5,158 nt of DNA from an uncultured Flavobacterium sp. (GTDB lineage Bacteria; Bacteroidota; Bacteroidia; Flavobacteriales; Flavobacteriaceae), in assembly GCF_946482535.1 (NCBI RefSeq), contig NZ_CAMLRU010000182.1, positions 1 through 5,158 on the forward strand, in the 5' to 3' direction. Under the pieces are notes generated by a model. It ran no database searches. It was not told the origin of the DNA and saw only the letters and a program-made list of their open reading frames with translations. Of this stretch, positions 1 to 5,014 are shown piece after piece. A program made the position numbers and the translations under genes. Each line of letters opens with the position of its first letter. The first letter of the stretch is position 1.

Positions 1-972
1 GATTCTGGAATAGAACTAGATAATAGAAATGCAGTTGGATTCCATATTCCAAGAATGTGGGACAAAATATTAGACATAGAAAAATGTCATCTACAAGAAG
101 ATCCATCCAATGCCATTCGCAATGAAATCAAACGCTTTGCCACCGAAAATGGGTTGGAATTTTTCAACGCCAGAAATCATTCGGGCTTGTTGCGAACATT
201 GATGATTCGTACCGCTTCTACCGGAGAAATTATGGTGCTGATTCAATTCTATAAAGAAGACAAAGCCCAACGTGAATTGTTGTTAAATCATATTTTCGAA
301 ACTTTCCCGCAAATCACTTCTTTGCAATATGTGATTAATAGCAAAGCCAATGATACGCTGTATGACCAAGACATCAAGCTATTCAAAGGCAGAGATTATA
401 TATTGGAAGAAATGGAAGGTTTACACTTTAGTATCAATGCTAAATCATTTTACCAAACCAACTCCGACCAAGCCTACGAATTATATAAAATTACTCGTGA
501 ATTTGCCGGATTAACCGGTAACGAAGTGGTTTACGATTTATACACCGGAACCGGAACCATTGCGCAATTCGTTTCTAAACAAGCCAAAAAAGTCATTGGA
601 GTGGAAGCCGTTCCCGAAGCTATTTTTGATGCCAAAGAAAATGCCAAACGCAACAGTATAACAAACTGCGAATTCTATGTAGGCGATATGAAAAACGTAT
701 TCAACGATGATTTTATCGCCCAACACGGACAACCGGATGTAATTATTACTGATCCGCCAAGAGATGGTATGCACAAAGATGTCGTAGAACAAATCCTGAA
801 AATTGCTCCTGAAAAAGTGGTTTATGTAAGTTGTAACTCGGCTACACAAGCCAGAGATTTAGCGTTGATGGATGAACAATACAAAGTAACACGCGTTCGT
901 CCCGTGGATATGTTTCCGCAAACGCATCACGTGGAAAATGTTGTACTTTTGGAGAAGAGAATTACGAATTAG
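1..972 (+). CDS. rlmD: 23S rRNA (uracil-C5)-methyltransferase RlmD, 5'-truncated by window edge
   Basis: This enzyme transfers a methyl group from S-adenosylmethionine to C5 of a uridine in 23S rRNA (U1939 in E. coli numbering) in the cytoplasm. The frame is open from base 1, and GFHIPR before the ATG at 55 is typical family sequence, so that ATG is internal. 323 residues are visible out of the roughly 470 usual for the family; the TRAM domain and first cluster cysteines lie outside. Visible motifs are a Cys at 85-87 (CHLQ), probably the last ligand of the family's 4Fe-4S cluster; the SFYQTN motif; the SAM-binding DLYTGTGT at 535-558; DPPR at 751-762; the catalytic Cys in VSCNS (codon 832-834); and the C-terminal DMFPQTHHVEN with the conserved Glu. 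The TAG stop lies inside a heptamer tandem repeat. Family assignment is firm. RlmD rather than a sister TrmA/RlmCD-type enzyme is inferred from the motifs and the Flavobacteriia neighbours. Confidence 0.95.
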   Translation, partial: DSGIELDNRNAVGFHIPRMWDKILDIEKCHLQEDPSNAIRNEIKRFATENGLEFFNARNHSGLLRTLMIRTASTGEIMVLIQFYKEDKAQRELLLNHIFETFPQITSLQYVINSKANDTLYDQDIKLFKGRDYILEEMEGLHFSINAKSFYQTNSDQAYELYKITREFAGLTGNEVVYDLYTGTGTIAQFVSKQAKKVIGVEAVPEAIFDAKENAKRNSITNCEFYVGDMKNVFNDDFIAQHGQPDVIITDPPRDGMHKDVVEQILKIAPEKVVYVSCNSATQARDLALMDEQYKVTRVRPVDMFPQTHHVENVVLLEKRITN

Positions 973-995
973 TAATTACGAATTACGATTTACCA
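961..995 (+). repeat. Heptanucleotide tandem repeat, 5 units, consensus ATTACGA
   Basis: Five consecutive 7-bp units read ATTACGA, ATTAGTA, ATTACGA, ATTACGA and TTTACCA. Three are identical and two differ at two positions each. The array starts in the last codons of rlmD, supplies its TAG stop (970-972), and fills the gap to two bases before the lipoprotein ATG at 998. Read in the frame that starts at 938 it encodes RISNYELRF-type peptide, a translation I recall seeing often for such heptamer arrays between genes in Bacteroidota and cyanobacteria. No function can be read from it. It could be a spreading or slipping simple repeat, or a spacer. Confidence 0.85.
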
Positions 996-997
996 CT

Positions 998-1501
998 ATG
1001 AAAAAAATACTCGTCCTCTTATTACTTACCCTTTCCTTCTCCGGCTGTGAGAAAGATGATATTTGTGTGGATGATACTACACCAAGATTGGTTCTCGAAT
1101 TCTATGACGATGCCAATCCGGCTAACACCAAAAATGTTACGAATCTGAAAATTAAAGGCGAAGGTGCTGTCGGTGATTTAGACTTAGGCAATTTTAACGG
1201 CGTAAGTAAAATTGAGTTGCCGCTGAAAAACACTGCCGACATGACCAAATACAGTTTGATACTAAACAGTACCAGCACCACCGGAACTAATAATGAAGAT
1301 TTTCTTCAATTTGATTATACCCGTCAAAATGTTTATGTGTCGAGAGCTTGTGGAAATAAAACCATTTATGAACTGAATTCACCTAACGGACTTACGCATA
1401 CTGATGCTGCCACACCAGACCAATTATGGATAAGAAACATCAGCATACAAACCAATAACATTGAAACCGAAAATGAAGTACATATCAAAATTTACTTTTA
1501 G
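998..1501 (+). CDS. DUF6452-like small lipoprotein
   Basis: Predicted lipoprotein of 167 residues with no known biochemical role. The N-terminus is MKK, then a leucine-rich hydrophobic stretch (residues 4-14), then SFSGC, with Cys17 as the probable lipidated residue of signal peptidase II. The mature part starts EKDDICVDDTTPRLVLEFYDD and looks beta-rich. Cys23 and Cys118 (in SRACGNK) could form a disulfide. The start at 998 is preferred over an in-frame TTG at 938 because it puts the signal peptide at the N-terminus; the extra upstream residues are translated rlmD end and heptamer repeat. It lies 25 bp after rlmD and overlaps the next gene by 29 bp, so it is probably co-transcribed with both. 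The DUF6452 name rests on remembered sequence style and the Flavobacteriia gene order rlmD-DUF6452-DUF6048. The lipoprotein call is the firmer part. Confidence 0.85.
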   Translation: MKKILVLLLLTLSFSGCEKDDICVDDTTPRLVLEFYDDANPANTKNVTNLKIKGEGAVGDLDLGNFNGVSKIELPLKNTADMTKYSLILNSTSTTGTNNEDFLQFDYTRQNVYVSRACGNKTIYELNSPNGLTHTDAATPDQLWIRNISIQTNNIETENEVHIKIYF

Positions 1502-2234
1502 TATAGCCTTGGTATTGCTCTCATTGACAGGCAATGCACAAGAAAAAACCTCCGCCAAAAAAGACAGTATACCGCCAAAAATGGAGCGTTATGGTTTACG
1601 TCTTGGGGTTGATTTATTCAAGCTTACCCGTTCGTTTTACGAAAAAGACTATCGCGGTTTGGAATTGGTTGGCGACTATCGTTTGACACGCAAACATTAT
1701 TTAGCGGCTGAAATCGGGAATGAAGACAAAACCGTGGACGACGACCAATTAAATTTCACCACCAAAGGAACTTATTTAAAAGTAGGTTTTGATTACAACA
1801 GTTATCAGAATTGGCTCGATATGGAAAACATCATTTCCATTGGTTTACGCTATGGTGTGAGTAGTTTTAGCCAAACCTTAAACAGTTATGACTTATACAA
1901 TCCGAATCACTATTTTGAAGATTCGCCTACCATTTATCCGAATCAAAAATTTAGCGGTTTATCAGCGCAATGGATTGAAGTAGTAGCCGGAATGAAAGCC
2001 GAAGTTTTCAATAATGTATTCGTTGGTTTCAGTTTCCGATTAAACCGATTGGTAACTCAGAAACAACCTAACAACTTTGAAAATCTTTACATTCCCGGTT
2101 TTAACCGAACTTATAATGGAGATTTCGGCGTTGGTTTCAACTACACGGTATCTTATTTTATTCCACTATACAAATCATCCGTAATGGCCAAAGAAAAAGC
2201 GGCCGAAAAGTCCAAATCTAAGCAGAAGAAATAA
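1473..2234 (+). CDS. DUF6048-like exported, probably outer-membrane beta-barrel protein
   Basis: Exported protein of 253 residues and unknown function. Residues 1-22 are a classic signal peptide (MKYISK, then FTFSIALVLLSLTG, cleavage near NA/Q). A lysine-rich linker is followed by MERYGLRLGVDLFKLTRSF (37-55), then alternating aromatic/polar segments such as YLKVGFDYNSY, ISIGLRYGVSSF, VFVGFSFRLNRL and FGVGFNYTVSYFIPLY. This pattern fits transmembrane beta-strands of a small outer-membrane barrel. After the last strand comes an 18-residue tail very rich in Lys, Ala and Glu. That is unusual for a barrel, which normally ends on an aromatic residue. The ATG at 1473 is preferred over a TTG at 1461 because it gives the cleaner signal peptide. 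The start lies inside the lipoprotein gene, suggesting translational coupling. An envelope pair with the lipoprotein is an inference. The TAA stop directly abuts the stop of the facing gene. Confidence 0.85.
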   Translation: MKYISKFTFSIALVLLSLTGNAQEKTSAKKDSIPPKMERYGLRLGVDLFKLTRSFYEKDYRGLELVGDYRLTRKHYLAAEIGNEDKTVDDDQLNFTTKGTYLKVGFDYNSYQNWLDMENIISIGLRYGVSSFSQTLNSYDLYNPNHYFEDSPTIYPNQKFSGLSAQWIEVVAGMKAEVFNNVFVGFSFRLNRLVTQKQPNNFENLYIPGFNRTYNGDFGVGFNYTVSYFIPLYKSSVMAKEKAAEKSKSKQKK

Positions 2235-2465
2235 TTAAAGCTGCTTAATCCCTTTAATAAAAATCCATTTCATGAAAATCTTCTCTCCTTCACGGGTTTT
2301 GACTGCTTGAAATTTAGGTGCTAAAATGGTCCCGATAATAAAGGAAGTTACGGGCAACCAAAGACCGGTTAAATTACTGTAAAGTATTAAAAGAAATCGA
2401 ACCGCTATAAAAATGGTAGCGAAACAGATTAGGTTATACAATAAAGCTTTTGTCTTGTTTGTCAT
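2235..2465 (-). CDS. Small two-helix inner-membrane protein, uncharacterised
   Basis: Membrane protein of 76 residues with no recognised function. A short basic N-terminus (MTNKTK) is followed by a first hydrophobic segment at residues 8-30 and a second at about 33-49 (LWLPVTSFIIGTILAP), joined by a very short loop. This suggests a helical hairpin. The C-terminal 26 residues (KFQAVKTREGEKIFMKWIF and onward) are basic and amphipathic and probably cytoplasmic. The start is the ATG at 2463-2465. An in-frame TTG at 2484-2486 cannot be used because it lies within the -7 promoter box, upstream of the likely transcription start. The gene is monocistronic and convergent with the DUF6048-like gene with no bases between the stops. 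I recall similar short proteins in other flavobacteria, but no name. Confidence 0.75.
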   Translation of the reverse strand: MTNKTKALLYNLICFATIFIAVRFLLILYSNLTGLWLPVTSFIIGTILAPKFQAVKTREGEKIFMKWIFIKGIKQL

Positions 2466-2483
2466 GATTTTTATTTTGTGTGC

Positions 2484-2513
2484 CAAAGATACTCAAATAA
2501 TCACTTTCCCAAA
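2484..2513 (-). promoter_or_regulatory. Bacteroidota-type promoter for the 76-aa membrane protein gene
   Basis: On the - strand, TATCTTTG (2491 down to 2484) matches the -7 consensus TAnnTTTG exactly. TTTG (2513-2510) is a good -33 element, and the spacer of 18 bp is in the usual range. Transcription should begin near 2478-2480, giving a leader of about 13-15 nt before the ATG at 2465. This is the best-formed promoter in the window. Confidence 0.75.
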
Positions 2514-2594
2514 TCGGTGAAAATTAGTAATTTTATAGTCGAGATTTCGTTTTTGCAAGAAAACCAATGATGTTGAATTTAACTGAAAATAGCC

Positions 2595-2807
2595 ATGGAA
2601 ACCCTCAACCAACTCATGCAGGATATCATCAAGTTAACGGCCAACATTGAAACCAATTATCCTGAATTGTACAAGTATTTAAATGAAACGCCATTGTACT
2701 TGAGCGAGACTTCTTCCCAAAAAGTACACACCACAGAACTTAAACAATACTTGGAAACTTTAAAATCTCAGTTGCTGCATCACATTGAAACCCACCACAA
2801 AAAATAA
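2595..2807 (+). CDS. Conserved-looking small helical protein, 70 aa, unknown function
   Basis: Short, probably cytoplasmic protein with no signal peptide or membrane segment. It is predicted to be two helices: residues 1-19 (METLNQLMQDIIKLTANIE), and about 45-66 (TTELKQYLETLKSQLLHHIE), separated by NYPELYKYLNETPLYLSET. The centre resembles a NYPELYxYLxExP segment that I recall in small uncharacterised Bacteroidota proteins, which supports a real gene. The C-terminus is rich in His and Lys. It has its own ATG, stands alone in the + orientation, and is followed by about 150 bp without a gene. No convincing TAnnTTTG box precedes it. The function is unknown and none is suggested by the context. 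Confidence 0.7.
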   Translation: METLNQLMQDIIKLTANIETNYPELYKYLNETPLYLSETSSQKVHTTELKQYLETLKSQLLHHIETHHKK

Positions 2808-2879
2808 GGTAAGCGAATCTTTTAGTCCAATTTTTCATTCATAAACCATACTTCAAGGCAATATTAATCGGGATGTTTT

Positions 2880-2891
2880 TGTTAATTAACA
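2880..2891. promoter_or_regulatory. 12-bp perfect palindrome, candidate operator
   Basis: TGTTAATTAACA is a perfect 12-bp palindrome in the gene-free stretch 2808-2959. It ends 21 bp before the -7 box at 2913-2920 and therefore overlaps the place where a -33 element should be, a typical position for a repressor or activator site. AT-rich palindromes also arise by chance in this genome background, so the operator role is only an inference. Confidence 0.35.
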
Positions 2892-2912
2892 TTTCTATTC
2901 GATAGGAATTGT

Positions 2913-2920
2913 TATTTTTG
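2913..2920 (+). promoter_or_regulatory. Promoter -7 box for the 118-aa HTH-like protein gene
   Basis: TATTTTTG matches the Bacteroidota -7 consensus TAnnTTTG. The best -33 partner is a weak TTTC near 2892-2895, so the promoter may be weak or need an activator. Transcription should start near 2924, about 35 nt before the ATG at 2960. This rules out an upstream in-frame TTG at 2909 as the start codon. Confidence 0.6.
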
Positions 2921-2953
2921 CAGTACCCAAATCTACATAAATTTAATACTGCA
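2919..2953. repeat. 7-bp inverted repeat across the promoter/leader
   Basis: TGCAGTA (2919-2925) and TACTGCA (2947-2953) are perfect inverted copies separated by 21 bp. The left arm overlaps the end of the -7 box and the expected transcription start; the right arm ends 6 bp before the start codon. Because the left arm is mostly upstream of the transcription start, it is more likely a pair of DNA sites than an RNA hairpin. It may also be chance. Confidence 0.4.
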
Positions 2954-2959
2954 GGAACT

Positions 2960-3316
2960 ATGAGTAATACCTACAACTACTCCATTGATTTAAAAAACGT
3001 CAAGAAAACTACCCAAACAGTTGTCTTGAAACAAGTCTCTCATAATAATCACGAGGTAAATATTTTTGAATTTCCAACCAATGATATTGATGCCATCATT
3101 GATGCCCTTTATAAATCCAAAAAGAGCTTAAATAACCATGACGTATTTTTGCCTAACCACGAGGAAGAAATCAATCCGATAATCTTGGACACATTGGTTG
3201 AATTGTTTTTTTCAGGCATCAGTATAAAGGATTTGTCTTCACAATATAATCTGCCGGAATATTTAATTAAAAGTAATCTGGAAAGAAAAGGTATTGTATT
3301 GTTTGATGAGTTTTAA
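2960..3316 (+). CDS. Uncharacterised 118-aa protein with helix-turn-helix-like C-terminus
   Basis: No family recognised. The N-terminal half (residues 1-40, MSNTYNYSIDLKNVKKTTQT then VVLKQVSHNNHEVNIFEFP) looks beta-rich. The middle is helical and charged (DIDAIIDALYKSKKS). Residues about 74-114 could form a three-helix unit: IILDTLVELFFSG, then SIKDLSSQYN, then LPEYLIKSNLERKGI. The G-I-S-I-K-D-L-S-S-Q-Y-N-L-P spacing resembles the helix-turn-helix of sigma region 4 or small regulators. There is no signal peptide. The ATG at 2960 is chosen because the upstream alternative (TTG at 2909) lies in the promoter; an AGGA is present but only 3 nt from the ATG. The gene stands alone between its own promoter and a strong terminator. 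A DNA-binding, possibly autoregulating role is an inference from the fold guess and the dyads upstream. Confidence 0.7.
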   Translation: MSNTYNYSIDLKNVKKTTQTVVLKQVSHNNHEVNIFEFPTNDIDAIIDALYKSKKSLNNHDVFLPNHEEEINPIILDTLVELFFSGISIKDLSSQYNLPEYLIKSNLERKGIVLFDEF

Positions 3317-3343
3317 GCAAAGCTTCAACCGGAATAAAATATC

Positions 3344-3376
3344 AAAACATCCTGCCACAGGGTGTTTTTGTTTTTT
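3344..3376 (+). terminator. Strong rho-independent terminator
   Basis: An 11-bp stem (AAAACATCCTG, 3344-3354, with CAGGGTGTTTT, 3358-3368) has one U-G wobble and a CCA loop. It runs directly into a T-rich tract interrupted by one G. It ends transcription of the 118-aa protein gene 28 bp after its stop and isolates the downstream gene. Confidence 0.85.
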
Positions 3377-3403
3377 AAGGAAACTTTAAAATTAGGAATG
3401 CTT

Positions 3404-3429
3404 TTTGTATAAAAAATAGATTATTTTTG
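3404..3429 (+). promoter_or_regulatory. Promoter for the thioredoxin-like protein gene
   Basis: TATTTTTG (3422-3429) matches the -7 consensus TAnnTTTG. A TTTG at 3404-3407 is the nearest -33 candidate, with a spacer of 14 bp that is shorter than usual. Transcription should start near 3433-3435, leaving a leader of about 28 nt. It lies just downstream of the terminator of the preceding gene, which supports an independent unit. Confidence 0.6.
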
Positions 3430-3461
3430 ACTGTCAAATTAAATCCGTAAAGCATTTGTTT

Positions 3462-4982
3462 ATGAAGAAATTATTAGTTGCTGTTATATTATTTTGCTTT
3501 TCAATTCCGACCAAAGCTCAGCATGGTTATGAAATTACCATCGATTTAAAAAATTGTAACGATACTTTAGCTTACCTCACTTTTTACCGCTTTGACAAAA
3601 CATTAATCAAAGATACTTGCACCGTAATTAAAAACGGTCGCATTGTTTTTAAAGGAAAGAGCAAATTAGACACCGGTATCTATTCGTTAGTGAGCCAACA
3701 AAAAACAATCCTCTTTGACTTTTTTGTAGATGAAGAAACCCAAAAATTAGACTTAAAAAGTGAAGCCGGACCCAATATCACTAAAGAGTTAACAGCACTA
3801 AATTCTCCAAGACAAAACGAATTCTTCAATTATATCAAATTCCTTGGTGAAAAAAACAAAGCCTTTTTTGATTACAAACAACAAAATGTTTTGGCTACAA
3901 AAAGTGATACACTAGCACTCCAAAAGAAACAAAAGGAATTAGAAGACAGCATTGTTGAATATGAAGAAAGTTTTATCGCTAAAAATCAAGGAAGTTATAT
4001 CGCCAAAGTGTTGAACCTGAAGATGGAAAAAACACTCAAAAACATTCCTTTGGCAACTAACGGCAGACCTGACAGTACGGCTGTTTACAAGTACTACAAG
4101 AATAATTTTTGGCGAAATGTTGATTTAAAAGAAGATGCCATTATGCACAATCCGTTTTTATTCAGCAAAATGAAAACTTATTTTGACAAAGTAGTAGTTA
4201 CACATCCCGACTCTGTTTCGGTAGAAATAGACAAGTTTCTGCAGAAAATGAAACCCGAAAGTTTACTCTTCAAATTGACTTTGGCACACCTCACTTATAC
4301 TTACGAAACCTCTAAAATAATGGGGTTTGATAAAGTTTTTGTACATCTTTCAGACAACTATTTTAAAACGGGAAAAGCCAACGGTATCTATGATGATCAG
4401 GAGGTAGTGAATAAAATTATCAAACGTGCTGATAAATTAAAACCGTTATTAGTTGGAGCCAAAGCCATGGATTTGATGATGATTCGAGCAGAAGATTTCA
4501 GCAAAATGAAAACAATGGGGTTTGAAGACGCCAAGAATAGCGACGAAATGACCAAAGTATTTTACAAAAATGTGAATGAAGTCAGTAAAATGTGGGTCAA
4601 ACTCAGCGACGTCAAAGCCGATTATACCATATTGGTTTTTTGGGATGTTGATTGTGGCCATTGCCAAAAGGAAATTCCGGTATTGGTCAAAGCCTATAAT
4701 GAATTACTTTCGGAGAAGAAAGACGTCAAAGTGTACAGTGTTTACATGCAACATGAAGGAGAAAAGTACCTGAAATATATAGCTGATAACCAACTGCCGT
4801 TTATCAATCTTTACGATGGAGCACACTACAACAATGCGATTGAAAAATATGATGTCTACTCTACTCCGGTGATTTATGTTTTAGACAAAAACAAAGTAAT
4901 CAAAGCCAAGCGAATTGATGCTGCCAATGTTAAAACAATCATCAAAGCATTAGAAACAGAGGCCAAAAAACTTAAATCCTAA
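3462..4982 (+). CDS. Exported thioredoxin-like (TlpA-type) protein with DUF4369-like N-terminal domain
   Basis: Protein of 506 residues, exported to the periplasm. Residues 1-19 are a signal peptide (MKKLLVAVILFCFSIPTKA, mature end at Gln20). Residues about 21-105 resemble DUF4369, a beta domain common in Bacteroidota thiol-disulfide proteins. Residues about 110-340 are helical, charged, and similar in style to DUF5106. Residues about 341-505 form the thioredoxin domain: LVFWDVDCGHCQKEIP carries the redox motif C398-G-H-C401, and STP at 467-469 supplies the cis-proline. The likely role is thiol-disulfide reduction or exchange on exported proteins; the substrate is unknown. CGHC is the dipeptide pair of eukaryotic PDI, and occurs in this Bacteroidota family too. 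The ATG at 3462 is preferred over a TTG two codons upstream. The gene appears monocistronic, with a terminator and promoter before it and a converging gene after it. Domain names other than thioredoxin are from memory of family style. Confidence 0.9.
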   Translation: MKKLLVAVILFCFSIPTKAQHGYEITIDLKNCNDTLAYLTFYRFDKTLIKDTCTVIKNGRIVFKGKSKLDTGIYSLVSQQKTILFDFFVDEETQKLDLKSEAGPNITKELTALNSPRQNEFFNYIKFLGEKNKAFFDYKQQNVLATKSDTLALQKKQKELEDSIVEYEESFIAKNQGSYIAKVLNLKMEKTLKNIPLATNGRPDSTAVYKYYKNNFWRNVDLKEDAIMHNPFLFSKMKTYFDKVVVTHPDSVSVEIDKFLQKMKPESLLFKLTLAHLTYTYETSKIMGFDKVFVHLSDNYFKTGKANGIYDDQEVVNKIIKRADKLKPLLVGAKAMDLMMIRAEDFSKMKTMGFEDAKNSDEMTKVFYKNVNEVSKMWVKLSDVKADYTILVFWDVDCGHCQKEIPVLVKAYNELLSEKKDVKVYSVYMQHEGEKYLKYIADNQLPFINLYDGAHYNNAIEKYDVYSTPVIYVLDKNKVIKAKRIDAANVKTIIKALETEAKKLKS

Positions 4983-4995
4983 AAAAATTCGCAAA

Positions 4996-5014
4996 AGAGC
5001 CTTAGTTAAGCTTT
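4996..5014. terminator. Weak hairpin between convergent genes, possible terminator
   Basis: In the 30 bp between the two convergent stops, bases 4996-4999 and 5001-5003 can pair with 5008-5014 around an AGTT loop, with one bulged C and one G-U wobble. A short T-rich run follows on the + strand (TTTATT). On the - strand the wobble becomes an A-C mismatch, and the flanking runs are TTTT and then seven T at 4987-4981. The stem is short, so this is a tentative call for either gene. Confidence 0.25.

Larger units (their letters stand above)
2808..2959. other. 152-bp gene-free stretch with promoter and dyads
   Basis: AT-rich sequence between the 70-aa and 118-aa genes. It contains no open frame of note and no convincing terminator for the 70-aa gene. 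Its right half holds the palindrome at 2880-2891, the -7 box at 2913-2920 and the inverted repeat at 2919-2953. The left half (2808-2879) shows nothing I can name. Confidence 0.6.

Noticed and set aside
538..849. Open frame of 103 codons on the - strand inside rlmD
   Set aside because: It lies wholly antisense to the most conserved part of RlmD (SAM and catalytic motifs), has no promoter, and its composition reflects the opposite-strand codons.
944..951. TACTTTTG, a formal match to the -7 consensus upstream of the lipoprotein gene
   Set aside because: It encodes conserved RlmD C-terminal residues, and no TTTG lies at a suitable distance upstream. Co-transcription with rlmD is simpler.
2235..2248. 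Near-palindrome TTAAAGCTGCTTAA at the convergent stops as a terminator
   Set aside because: The arms would leave a loop of one base, and there is no following T tract in either direction.
2548..2555. CGTTTTTG as a promoter box for the 70-aa gene
   Set aside because: It lacks the TA of TAnnTTTG and has no -33 partner; too weak to annotate.
4449..4773. Two overlapping open frames (4449-4667 on -, 4576-4773 on +) inside the thioredoxin gene
   Set aside because: Both are shadows of the thioredoxin domain coding region, with no start signals or family features of their own.
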